Notes under the pieces: model-generated
Databases searched by the model: none
Told to the model about the DNA's origin: nothing
Seen by the model: the letters and a program-made list of their open reading frames with translations, nothing else
In this document: positions 11,300-19,188 of the stretch, piece after piece
Layout: each line of letters opens with the position of its first letter
Numbering within the stretch: the stretch's first letter is position 1
Program-made: the position numbers and the translations under genes
DNA from: Amycolatopsis balhimycina FH 1894
Lineage (GTDB): Bacteria; Actinomycetota; Actinomycetes; Mycobacteriales; Pseudonocardiaceae
NCBI RefSeq assembly: GCF_000384295.1
Contig: NZ_KB913037.1
Coordinates: 536,762 to 600,761 of the forward strand
DNA length: 64,000 nucleotides
Direction: 5' to 3'

Positions 11300-12088
11300 A
11301 TGGGGGAACTCGATCTCGGCGACGGCACGCTGTCCTACGAAGAGCGCGGCACCGGACGGCCGGTGGTCTTCCTGCACGCGGGCGGGATGACCCGCGCGAT
11401 GTGGGACGAGCAGTTCGCCCACCTCGCCGGGACGCATCGCGTCCTGCGCTACGACGCCCGCGGCGCGGGCGATTCGTCGGATCCGCCGCCGGAGTTCTCG
11501 CACCGCGAGGACCTGAAGAAGCTGCTCGACACCCTCGACGTCGAACGGCCGGTGCTGGTCGGATGTTCGTTCGGCAGCCGCGTGTTCCTCGACTTCGCGG
11601 TGGCGCACCCGGACCGCGTGGGTGGCCTTTTCCTCAGCTCGCCCGGAATCAGCGGCATGGAGTTCCGGGATCCCTACGTGCTCGGCCTGGTGGCGAAGAC
11701 CGCCGAGGCGGCCCGCTCCGGCGATGGCCCCGGTGTCCTCGAATCGGTGCTGCGGCTGTGGGTGGACGGGCCGCACCGCACGCCCGCCGAGGTCGACCCG
11801 GAGGTCCGGGCGTCCTGCCGCACCATGCTGCTGGACAACGCCCGGAAGGGGCACCCGGCGCCGGTCATCGGAACCGAACTGGGCGCGATCGGCCGCGTCG
11901 CGGAACTCCGGGCCCGCACGCTCGTCGTGACCGGCGACCTGGATTCGACGGACATCTTCGCGGTGGCGGACCTCGTGGAACGCGAAACGCCGCACGCCCG
12001 CCATGCCCGTGTGCCCGGCGCCGCGCACATGGTGAACCTCGAGCAGCCCGCCCGGTTCGGCGAGCTGCTCGACGAGTTCCTCGCCTAA
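11300..12088 (+). CDS. Alpha/beta hydrolase
   Basis: A 262-residue alpha/beta hydrolase with all expected elements: oxyanion-loop HAGG near residue 28, nucleophile elbow GCSFGS (Ser near residue 91), acid in TGDLDSTD and catalytic His in GAAHMVN. A cap domain of about 60 residues lies between. It resembles 3-oxoadipate enol-lactonase-like hydrolases, but the substrate is unknown. The ATG at 11300 is chosen; a GTG at 11291 is possible and neither has a clear ribosome site. Its stop overlaps the stop of the convergent MgtC remnant. Confidence 0.78.
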   Translation: MGELDLGDGTLSYEERGTGRPVVFLHAGGMTRAMWDEQFAHLAGTHRVLRYDARGAGDSSDPPPEFSHREDLKKLLDTLDVERPVLVGCSFGSRVFLDFAVAHPDRVGGLFLSSPGISGMEFRDPYVLGLVAKTAEAARSGDGPGVLESVLRLWVDGPHRTPAEVDPEVRASCRTMLLDNARKGHPAPVIGTELGAIGRVAELRARTLVVTGDLDSTDIFAVADLVERETPHARHARVPGAAHMVNLEQPARFGELLDEFLA

Positions 12089-12250
12089 GCGGGCACGGCT
12101 TCCCAGCGGACGCTGGACACCGACGGTTCCAGCGACAGCCGCGACACCGCCGCCTCCATCTGGGCGTCGTCGCGCTGGTCGCCGATCAGCTCGGCGCGGA
12201 CCTCGACCGTGCGGTCCTCCCGGTCCGTGCTCAGCACCGACAACAGCAAC
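12085..12250 (-). pseudogene. Remnant of an MgtC/SapB family gene (C-terminal end only)
   Basis: On the minus strand a G/C-third-position frame of about 55 codons ends with a stop at 12085-12087. It reads DREDRTVEVRAELIGDQRDD, then MEAAVSRLSLEP and SVSSVRWEAVPA. This is the C-terminal ACT-like domain of MgtC/SapB-type membrane proteins. The membrane domain that should precede it is missing; sequence upstream runs directly into the 3' end of the next hydrolase gene. It is a truncated relic, most likely from a deletion. Confidence 0.65.
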
Positions 12251-12295
12251 CAAGTCGCTGTAGCCGAGGACCCGGTCCCCGCGCTGTGACGAGCA

Positions 12296-13150
12296 CTACG
12301 CCCAGAAGCGGCGCAGGTGCGGCACGAGGTCCTCGGGCCGCTCGTCGGGGAAGAAGAGCTTCGCGCCGGGCACCTCGACGACCTCGGTGACGCCCGGGAC
12401 GGTGTCCCGGAACCGGTACGCCCACTCGACGCCGAAGTTCGGGTCGCCGGTGCCCCACACCAGCAGCGTCGGCACCCGGAACCGCGCGAGCAGCGGCTCG
12501 ATCGTGTCGAGCTCCTTCCCCTGGATCGACGTCAGCATGCGCTCGAACTGCCGGGCCGACTCCAGCGTGCCGAACACCGGCTCCACGTAGGCACGAAGGA
12601 GTTCTTCCGGCACCAGCTCGGGGTGTTCGTAGCCGCCGCCGAGCACGGTCGTCCGCGCCTGCTCCGGGTTCGCGGCGAGCCGGACGGACACCGGCGCCAG
12701 CTCGCCGCGTTCGGCCAGTTCGACGACCGGCCGGAACGCCTCCGGCGGCAGGTTGCCCTCCGTGTCGCAGTTGGTGAGGGTGAGCGTCCGGAGCCGGTCG
12801 GCGTGGTGGACGGCGAAGACCTGCGCGATCGCGCCGCCGGTGTCGTTGGCGACCAGGTCCAGCTCGTCGAGTTCGAGCGACGCGCAGAAGTCTTCGAGCA
12901 GCCGGGCCAGTCCGCCCAGGCTGAGGTCCTGCTCGGGCGTCACGGGCGAGCCGCCGTGGCCCGGGAGGTCGAGGGCGACGCAGCGGCGCACGCCCGCCAG
13001 CTCCGTCATCGCCTTGCGCCACAACAGGCCGTTGATCCCCACGCCGTGCACGAAGAGGGCGACCGGCCCCTCGCCGACGTCGGTGTAGGCCACGTCGCCG
13101 GACGCGGTCGACACGCGGCCACGCTGCTCCGCCCAGGTCTTCAGGTCCAT
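12296..13150 (-). CDS. Alpha/beta hydrolase, haloalkane dehalogenase-like, without the usual catalytic His
   Basis: A 284-residue alpha/beta hydrolase. HGVGINGLLW is the oxyanion loop. The nucleophile elbow ANDTGGAIAQ has Asp in place of Ser, as in dehalogenases and epoxide hydrolases. The acid is in GTGDPNFG. Where the family normally has GH followed by an acidic patch, this protein has PGAKLFFPDERPEDL, so the expected His is replaced by Lys. Divergent transcription from the TetR gene at 13241, with a perfect palindrome between them, suggests control by that repressor. Natural substrate unknown. Confidence 0.75.
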   Translation of the reverse strand: MDLKTWAEQRGRVSTASGDVAYTDVGEGPVALFVHGVGINGLLWRKAMTELAGVRRCVALDLPGHGGSPVTPEQDLSLGGLARLLEDFCASLELDELDLVANDTGGAIAQVFAVHHADRLRTLTLTNCDTEGNLPPEAFRPVVELAERGELAPVSVRLAANPEQARTTVLGGGYEHPELVPEELLRAYVEPVFGTLESARQFERMLTSIQGKELDTIEPLLARFRVPTLLVWGTGDPNFGVEWAYRFRDTVPGVTEVVEVPGAKLFFPDERPEDLVPHLRRFWA

Positions 13151-13171
13151 CGGTAGAGTCCCTCCAGAAGT

Positions 13172-13214
13172 AAACCGACTGTCGGTCTAGTATCAACAGA
13201 CCGACAGTCGGTTT
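13172..13214. promoter_or_regulatory. TetR operator between divergent hydrolase and tetR
   Basis: Perfect 17-bp inverted repeat AAACCGACTGTCGGTCT / AGACCGACAGTCGGTTT with a 9-base spacer. Each arm also contains its own palindrome, ACCGAC-N-GTCGGT. The site covers the promoter region of both divergent genes, as expected for an autoregulating TetR repressor. Confidence 0.85.
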
Positions 13215-13240
13215 GTCAACGACGGAGGCAGCCGACCCGC

Positions 13241-13819
13241 ATGAACAAGAAGATCGACCGCGGCCAGGCGACCCGCGAGCACCTCGTCGCGGTCGCCACC
13301 GGCCTGTTCACCGAACACGGCTACGACGGCACCTCGATCGAGGCGGTGCTGCGGACCGCGGAGGTGAGCCGCGGTGCGCTCTACCACCACTTCCCCGGCA
13401 AGGACGCGCTGTTCACCGCCGTGCTCGACGCCGTCTACGAACAAGTCGAAGCCGACGGCGCACGAGCCGTCGAAGGGATCACCGAGCCGGTGGCGGCGTT
13501 GCGTGCGGCGTGCCGGGCCTGGATCCGGATCACCGCGGACCCGGTCGTGCGGCAGGTGCTGCTCATCGACGCGCCGGCCGTTCTCGGCTGGCAACGCTGG
13601 CGGGAACTGGACGAGCGACGCACCCTCGGCAAGATCAAGGCGGCGTTGCGGTTCGACGGCCGGATCCCCGCCGCACGGGTCGACCTGTTCGCGCACGTGC
13701 TGCTCGCCGGGATGAACGAGATCGCGATGCTGGTCGCCCGGGCCGAAGACCACACGAGCGCGGCCGCCGAAGGCGAGGCTGCCGCCGGCGACCTGCTGGA
13801 TCGGCTGCTCGGAGCTTGA
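13241..13819 (+). CDS. TetR/AcrR family transcriptional regulator
   Basis: A 192-residue regulator. The N-terminal helix-turn-helix spans residues 9-55, with TSIEAVLRTAEVSRGALYHH as the recognition part. The C-terminal ligand domain is alpha-helical and not classifiable by eye. It is divergent from the dehalogenase-like hydrolase and probably represses that gene and itself through the palindrome at 13172-13214. GGAGG lies 12 bases before the ATG. A strong bidirectional hairpin follows the gene. Confidence 0.9.
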   Translation: MNKKIDRGQATREHLVAVATGLFTEHGYDGTSIEAVLRTAEVSRGALYHHFPGKDALFTAVLDAVYEQVEADGARAVEGITEPVAALRAACRAWIRITADPVVRQVLLIDAPAVLGWQRWRELDERRTLGKIKAALRFDGRIPAARVDLFAHVLLAGMNEIAMLVARAEDHTSAAAEGEAAAGDLLDRLLGA

Positions 13820-13832
13820 CCCGAAGCAGGAA

Positions 13833-13872
13833 AAGGGCCGGGTGCCGCCGAAATCGGCGGCACCCGGCCCTT
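13833..13872. terminator. Bidirectional terminator
   Basis: Inverted repeat with perfect 19-bp arms and a 2-base loop; each arm runs from AAGGGCC to GCCGCCGA or its complement. A flanking A run on one side and TT on the other let it work for both convergent genes, tetR and the secreted peptidase. Confidence 0.9.
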
Positions 13873-13885
13873 GTCTTCCGGTCGG

Positions 13886-15520
13886 TCAGCCCTGCGCCGC
13901 CGTCTCGAACGGCTGGACGTTCGGCTGGAACACCTGGCCGCTCGCCGGCACCTTGAGGTCGGTCAGGTAGTCGGCCACGGCCTTGTCGACGCCGAGGGCG
14001 TCACCGAGGATGCAGTGGCCGAACGCGTCGACCGACAGCAGCCGGGAGTTCCCGAGCTCGGCCGCCATCCGCTGCCCGAACTTGTACCGCGTCGCCGGGT
14101 CGTAGTAGTTGCTGACGACGACCACCGGGACGTCGGTCTTGGCGTGCCACGGGCCGCGGTAGGTGTCCGGCCGCTTCGCCGGCCACACCGGGCAGCCCGC
14201 CGTGTCGGCGAACGTCTGGTAGCGGCCGAAGGTCGGCGACTCACGCTCCCACTTGGCGGCGATCGACGGCACCTGCTCCTGGCTGATCCTGAACGGCTTG
14301 TCGGAGCAGTTGACGGCGAAGTACGAGTCGTCACCGAGGTACGGGCTGTCCGGGTTCTGGTCCGCCAGGCCCCGCTTGCCCTTCGTGATCACCTTCAGCT
14401 GCTGGGGCCGTACGGCCTGGGCCTGCGCACCCGCCGGGTGGATCGCGGTGTAGAGCGCCTGCAGGTCCTCGGCCAGGCTGGGGAACGCCGAAGGCGAGTA
14501 CAGGGAGCCCGAGACCCCGCCGGTGAACTGGTTGATGTCGACCGTGCCGCCGGGGAGGGTGATCGGCTGCTTGCGCAGGTACTCCCGCAGCTCGTCGAAC
14601 TTCGCCCGCGGCGAGCCGTCGCTGAAGGCGCACTTCGCGCCGACCTGGTCGCACCGCTTCAGGAACCCGTCCAGCGAGACTTCGAAGCCCTGTGCCCGCT
14701 CCCGGTCGTACTCGACGCCGTCGCTGGTCCGCAGAGCCGGGTCGACGTTGCCGTCGATCACGATCGCCCGCGACTGCTTCGGGAACATCGACGCGTAGGT
14801 CGAGCCGATCAGCGTCCCGTACGAGAAGCCGACGTAGCTCAGCTTCCGGTCGCCGACCGCCGCGCGCAGCGTGTCGAGGTCGCGCACGACGTCCTTGGTG
14901 GACATGTGGTTCAGCAGCGAACCCGCGTTGTTCTTGCAGAACTGGCCGTAGTCGCGGTAGCTGGCCAGCGTGCCGGAGATCTGCGCGCGGGTCAGCGGCA
15001 CCGGGATCTGGGCCGAGAAGACCTCGTCGGCGTCCTCCTGCGTGGTGAAGCAGCGCAGCGGGTTGCTCTGCCCGACGCCGCGCGGGTCGAATCCGACGAG
15101 GTCGAAGCGGTCGAGGACCTGCGGCTGGAAGTAGTACTGGCCGCTGATCGGCATCCGCAGCCCCGAACCGCCGGGGCCGCCGGGGTTGAGGAACAGCGAG
15201 CCGACGCGCTTGTCGGGCGTGCGGGCGGCGCGCTTCAGCAGCGCGATGTCGATGGTGCCCAGCGCGGCGTTGTCGTGGTCGATCGGCACGCGGTAGCGCG
15301 CGCAGCTGTAGAACTTCACCTGGTCCGCGGGAACTCCGGCGAGCGTGTCCGCGGAGCAGGCTCCCCAGTTGACGGCGGCGGTCGCGCCGACGACGGCGGG
15401 CTTGACCACCGAGTCTTCGGCCGCCGCGGCGGTGCCCGCCGTCCCGGCCAGCCCCACCCCCGCCACGAGCGCCCCCACCAGTGCGAACGACCGCACTCGG
15501 GCCTTTGCAGTTCTCGGCAA
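13886..15520 (-). CDS. Secreted alpha/beta hydrolase, tripeptidyl aminopeptidase (TAP) family
   Basis: A 544-residue exported peptidase of the S33/TAP-like group (relatives SlpD, SlpE, Tap). The signal peptide spans about residues 1-34, ending in AAAA. The oxyanion region is NPGGPGGSG, the nucleophile lies in GFSYGTLIG, the acid near YYDPATRY, and His in FGHCILG within the C-terminal TAP domain. Such enzymes remove N-terminal peptides from secreted substrates. The TTG at 15520 is supported by GGGAGGA about 7 bases upstream. The gene ends into the shared terminator. Confidence 0.87.
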   Translation of the reverse strand: MPRTAKARVRSFALVGALVAGVGLAGTAGTAAAAEDSVVKPAVVGATAAVNWGACSADTLAGVPADQVKFYSCARYRVPIDHDNAALGTIDIALLKRAARTPDKRVGSLFLNPGGPGGSGLRMPISGQYYFQPQVLDRFDLVGFDPRGVGQSNPLRCFTTQEDADEVFSAQIPVPLTRAQISGTLASYRDYGQFCKNNAGSLLNHMSTKDVVRDLDTLRAAVGDRKLSYVGFSYGTLIGSTYASMFPKQSRAIVIDGNVDPALRTSDGVEYDRERAQGFEVSLDGFLKRCDQVGAKCAFSDGSPRAKFDELREYLRKQPITLPGGTVDINQFTGGVSGSLYSPSAFPSLAEDLQALYTAIHPAGAQAQAVRPQQLKVITKGKRGLADQNPDSPYLGDDSYFAVNCSDKPFRISQEQVPSIAAKWERESPTFGRYQTFADTAGCPVWPAKRPDTYRGPWHAKTDVPVVVVSNYYDPATRYKFGQRMAAELGNSRLLSVDAFGHCILGDALGVDKAVADYLTDLKVPASGQVFQPNVQPFETAAQG

Positions 15521-15632
15521 GACATATCCTCCCTAGGTCACGGCCGCACGGTCGGACCGTCACGGCGCGTTACCCGGGTGAGACTGGCACAAACCGGTGA
15601 ATCCCGTCACCGGCCAAACGGATGGTGGGCGC

Positions 15633-16109
15633 CTACCGTACCGGCCGGTTCAGCACGAAAACCGGCAACGGCCGGTTCGCCTCCCGCTGCTCCATCCGAT
15701 ACCCCGGCCAGAACTCGAGCAGCTCGGCCCACATCCGGTCGTACTCGTCGCCGTGCAGCTCCCGCGCGACGGTTTCGACCGGCTTGCCGGCCAGCGCCAC
15801 CTGGCACTTCGGGTCGGCACGCAGGTTCAGCGCCCACGCCGGGTCGTTCGGGCGGCCCCAGTTGGACGCCGTCAGCACGAAGTCGCCGCCGCGCGGGAAG
15901 TAGAGCAGGTTGGTGCTGCGCGGCTGCCCGCTCTGGCGGCCGGTCGTCGTCAGGCGCAGCGACGGCAGCCCGGCGAGCGCCACGAGGCTCACCCGGCCGC
16001 CGAACGCCTTGTGCAGTTTCTTGTCCGCCCAGACGACGAACCGGGCTGTGCGCATCAGCCACGGTTTCGTGCCGGCGGCCCGGGCCAGTGCCCGGAGAGG
16101 ATTAGCCAC
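15633..16109 (-). CDS. Nitroreductase/deazaflavin-dependent oxidoreductase (DUF385, Ddn-like)
   Basis: A 158-residue split-barrel protein of the F420-dependent Ddn family: LRLTTTGRQSGQPRSTNLLYF is the typical F420-phosphate-binding stretch, followed by LTASNWGRP and LRADPKCQVALAG. Such proteins use F420H2 to reduce small molecules. The GTG start lies inside the end of egtD, with an 8-base overlap, so it is the fifth gene of the ergothioneine operon, in the place where egtE is often found. Whether it acts in that pathway is unknown. Confidence 0.82.
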   Translation of the reverse strand: MANPLRALARAAGTKPWLMRTARFVVWADKKLHKAFGGRVSLVALAGLPSLRLTTTGRQSGQPRSTNLLYFPRGGDFVLTASNWGRPNDPAWALNLRADPKCQVALAGKPVETVARELHGDEYDRMWAELLEFWPGYRMEQREANRPLPVFVLNRPVR

Positions 16110-17079
16110 GCACGGATCTTGCCAGGCTCACCCCGAACCGCTGCTGGGAGTCGGTCCACCAGCGCTCCAGCGCGAACCCGGCCGCGGCCAGCTCGGCCTC
16201 GACGCCGCTCGGGCGGAACTTGGCCGAGATCTCCGTGCGGACGTGCTCCCCTTCGGCGAAGGTCACCGTGAGGTCCGCGCCCGGGATCTCGACCGTGAGT
16301 GCCCGCCGGGCCCGCAGCCGCATCTCGATCCACTCGTTCTCCGCGTCCCAGTGCGAGACGTGCTCGAACTCGTCGAGGTCGAAGTTCGCGCCGAGGCGGG
16401 CGTTGATCACCCGCAGCACGTTCTTGTCGAACTCGGCGGTGACACCCGCGGCGTCGTCGTAGGCGCGTTCGAGAATCCCGGGGTCCTTGACCAGGTCGGT
16501 GCCGAGCAGCAGCCACTCCCCTTCGTCGAGCACCTCACGGACCGAGCGGAGGAAGGCCGCGCGCTCGGCGGGCAGGAAGTTGCCGATCGTCCCGCCGAGG
16601 AACGCCACCACGCGGGGCTGGCCGTCCGGCAGCAGGGCAAGGTGCTGGGTGAAGTCCCCGACGACACCGCGGACGGTCAGTCCCGGGTAGTCCCGCGAGA
16701 TCGCCTCGGCGGCGTCGGCCAGCGCGGACTCGGACACGTCGAGCGGGACGAACGCCTCCAGGGTCCCGTGCCCGGTCAGCGCGTCGAGCAGCAGCCGGGT
16801 CTTCTCGCTCGACCCCGAGCCCAGCTCGACGAGCGTGTGCGCGCCGGTCAGTTCCGCGACGTCGCCGGCGTGCGCGGCCAGCACCTCGCGTTCGCTGCGG
16901 GTCGGGTAGTACTCCGGCAGCTGGGTGATCTTCTCGAACAGCTCGCTGCCGTCGGCGTCGTAGAACCACTTGGGCGGCAGCCACTTCCGCGCGGCGGTCA
17001 GCCCGGCGACGACGTCCGCGCGCAGTTCCGCGGTGACGGCGTCGCCGGAGCGGTGGTGGTCGAGATCGACTTCGGTCAT
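16102..17079 (-). CDS. egtD: L-histidine N-alpha-methyltransferase
   Basis: A 325-residue SAM methyltransferase that adds three methyl groups to histidine to give hercynine, the first committed intermediate of ergothioneine. The family N-terminal substrate region LPPKWFYDADGSELFEKIT is followed by LPEYYPTRSE and the SAM motif LVELGSGSSEKTR. Length matches mycobacterial EgtD. The ATG overlaps the egtC stop as ATGA, showing translational coupling. Order in the operon is egtA, egtB, egtC, egtD and then a Ddn-like gene. Confidence 0.95.
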   Translation of the reverse strand: MTEVDLDHHRSGDAVTAELRADVVAGLTAARKWLPPKWFYDADGSELFEKITQLPEYYPTRSEREVLAAHAGDVAELTGAHTLVELGSGSSEKTRLLLDALTGHGTLEAFVPLDVSESALADAAEAISRDYPGLTVRGVVGDFTQHLALLPDGQPRVVAFLGGTIGNFLPAERAAFLRSVREVLDEGEWLLLGTDLVKDPGILERAYDDAAGVTAEFDKNVLRVINARLGANFDLDEFEHVSHWDAENEWIEMRLRARRALTVEIPGADLTVTFAEGEHVRTEISAKFRPSGVEAELAAAGFALERWWTDSQQRFGVSLARSVRG

Positions 17080-17831
17080 GGACGCTCCTCGGTCAGGGGC
17101 AGCAGGTCGACGCCGGCCGCCGTGGCGCGCACGGCGTGGTGGTCGGGGACGGGTCGCCAGCGGGGGTCGCCGTCACAGGGTTCGGAGGACAGCAGCACGC
17201 CGGCCGGGGTTTCCAGCACGGACAGCGCGTGGGTCCAGGCGGTGCCGATCAGCGTTTCGCCGTCGGTGAGCAGGAAGTTGAGCCGGGAGCCGGGCGCGGC
17301 CGTCTCGACGGCGACGGTCATGGCCGCCACCGCTTCCAGCGGGTCCTCGCCCGTGGCGAGCCGGGCGCGCAGGATCGCCCAGAGCACCGCCGAGTCGGTC
17401 GGGGCCTCCAGGGTGAGCAGCTCGGTGACCGGCAGGTCCTTGGCGAGCTCGGCCAGCGAGCCGGGCCAGCCGCGGACGAAGCCGTTGTGGCTGAACAGCC
17501 AGCGCCCGGCGGTGAACGGCGCCGCGGCCGGTTCGGTCACCGGCATGCCGGTGGTGCCGTTGCGGACCGCGGCGACGAACGCGCCCGAAGTCACCGCGGC
17601 CGCCAGCGGCGGCAGCGTCTCGTCCGTCCACAGTGGAGTGGACCGGCGGTGGCGCAGCGGCGCCGAGCCCGGGCCGGGGTACCAGCCCAGCCCGAACCCG
17701 TCGGCGTTGACCGAGCCGCCGCCGCGCATGTCCGCCGGCTTGTACGACTGCACCAGCAGCGAATGCGGCGCGTGGAAGAGCACCCCGGCGGGCGAAAGCG
17801 GCTCGCCGAGGTAGCCGATGTGGCGGCACAT
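17076..17831 (-). CDS. egtC: Gamma-glutamyl-hercynylcysteine sulfoxide hydrolase
   Basis: A 251-residue class II glutamine amidotransferase-fold enzyme. The mature N-terminus starts with MCRHIGYLG, where Cys2 is the Ntn nucleophile once Met is removed. NADGFGLGWY is the conserved fold segment. EgtC removes glutamate from gamma-glutamyl-hercynylcysteine sulfoxide. The start at 17831 is fixed by the N-terminal Cys; longer upstream frames are shadows of egtB. It begins 4 bases after the egtB stop and overlaps egtD by 4. Confidence 0.93.
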   Translation of the reverse strand: MCRHIGYLGEPLSPAGVLFHAPHSLLVQSYKPADMRGGGSVNADGFGLGWYPGPGSAPLRHRRSTPLWTDETLPPLAAAVTSGAFVAAVRNGTTGMPVTEPAAAPFTAGRWLFSHNGFVRGWPGSLAELAKDLPVTELLTLEAPTDSAVLWAILRARLATGEDPLEAVAAMTVAVETAAPGSRLNFLLTDGETLIGTAWTHALSVLETPAGVLLSSEPCDGDPRWRPVPDHHAVRATAAGVDLLPLTEERP

Positions 17832-17835
17832 GCGC

Positions 17836-19188
17836 CTACTCCACCTCGCCGGGTGCCGCGTCGCGCGCGGTGCGGAAGCCGGCGAAGATCTGCCGCCGGA
17901 TCGGGTAGTCCCAGTTGCGGAACGTGCCCCGGATCGCCGCCGCGTCGGTGCCGAACGACCCGCCGCGCAGCACCTTGTGCTCCGGGCCGAAGAACACCTC
18001 CGAGTACTCCCGGTACGGGAAGGCGGCGAAGCCCGGGTAGCCGTGGAAGTCCGTGCTCGTCCACTCCCAGACGTCACCGATCAGCTGGTGCACACCGGTC
18101 GGCGACACCCCGGCGGGGTACGCGCCCACCGGCGCCGGGCGCAGGTGGCGCTGGCCGAGGTTGGCGTGTTCGGCCGACGGTTCTTCGTCGCCCCACGGAA
18201 AACGGCGCGAACGGCCGGTCGCCGGGTCGAACCGGGCCGCCTTCTCCCACTCGGCTTCGGTCGGCAGCCGCCGCCCGGCCCAGGCCGCGTACGCCTCGGC
18301 TTCGTAGTAGGAGACGTGCACGACCGGTTCGCCGGCGGGAACGCGCTCGTGGACACCGAAGCGGGTCCGCCACCAGCCGTCCTGCTCCCGCTGCCAGAAC
18401 CGCGGCGCGGTGATGCCGCTGTCCGTCCGGTACGCCCAGCCGGGCGGGCTCCACCAGCGCTCGTCGTCGTAGCCGCCGCTGTCCAGGAACTCGGTGTAGG
18501 CCCCGCACGTGACCGGCACCGTGTCCATCCAGAACGCGTCGACAGCGATCTCGTGCGCCGGGCGCTCATTGTCCAGCGCCCACGGCTCGGCCGAGGTGCC
18601 CATCGTGAAGGCCCCGCCCGGGATCAGGACCTCCGAGGGCAGCGCGCCGGACCGCGCGGGCGGCGGCTCGGGCGCGTGCAGCACCGGGTCGCCCTTGCGC
18701 AGCTGGTGGGTGGCCAGCATGGTCTCGTCGTGCTGCTGCTCGTGCTGGGTGATCATGCCGAAGGCGAAGGCCTGCTCGGTCAGCCGCCTGCCCTCCATCG
18801 GCGCGTGCTCCAGCACGTCGAACGCCTTCTCGCGGACCTGCTTGACGTACGCGCGCGCCTCGGCCGGGCCGAGCAGCGGCAGCTCCGGCCGGTCGGCGCG
18901 GGCGTGCTGGAAGGCGTCATAGATGTCGTCGATTTCCGGCCGCAGCGGTTCCCGGCCGCCGACGTCGCGGACCAGCCACAGCTCCTCCTGGACGCCGATG
19001 TGCGCCAGGTCCCAGACCAGCGGCGACATCAGCTTCGAGTGCTGGCGGATCAGATCCTCGTCGTCGACCGCGTCGGTCAGCGCGACGCTGCGTGCCCGGG
19101 CGCGGGTCAGTGCCTCCGCCGCGCGGGCGCGCAGGTCCTGCGCGCTCAGTTCGCCCAGTGTCCGTTCTCCCAAGGCCTCTGTGCTCAT
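17836..19188 (-). CDS. egtB: Hercynine oxygenase (sulfoxide synthase)
   Basis: A 450-residue non-haem iron enzyme that joins hercynine and gamma-glutamylcysteine with O2 to make the C-S bond of ergothioneine. The N-terminal DinB-like domain supplies the iron triad: His63 in DLAHIG and His149/His153 in the HEQQHDE motif. The C-terminal FGE-sulfatase domain contains IPGGAFTMG, RLPTEAEWEKAAR and LRGGSF. The ATG at 19188 overlaps the egtA stop as ATGA, with a GAGG site upstream. Confidence 0.95.
   Translation of the reverse strand: MSTEALGERTLGELSAQDLRARAAEALTRARARSVALTDAVDDEDLIRQHSKLMSPLVWDLAHIGVQEELWLVRDVGGREPLRPEIDDIYDAFQHARADRPELPLLGPAEARAYVKQVREKAFDVLEHAPMEGRRLTEQAFAFGMITQHEQQHDETMLATHQLRKGDPVLHAPEPPPARSGALPSEVLIPGGAFTMGTSAEPWALDNERPAHEIAVDAFWMDTVPVTCGAYTEFLDSGGYDDERWWSPPGWAYRTDSGITAPRFWQREQDGWWRTRFGVHERVPAGEPVVHVSYYEAEAYAAWAGRRLPTEAEWEKAARFDPATGRSRRFPWGDEEPSAEHANLGQRHLRPAPVGAYPAGVSPTGVHQLIGDVWEWTSTDFHGYPGFAAFPYREYSEVFFGPEHKVLRGGSFGTDAAAIRGTFRNWDYPIRRQIFAGFRTARDAAPGEVE

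Noticed and set aside
13871..16105. 744-codon plus-strand open frame
   Set aside because: Antisense of the peptidase and Ddn-like genes; no recognisable protein.
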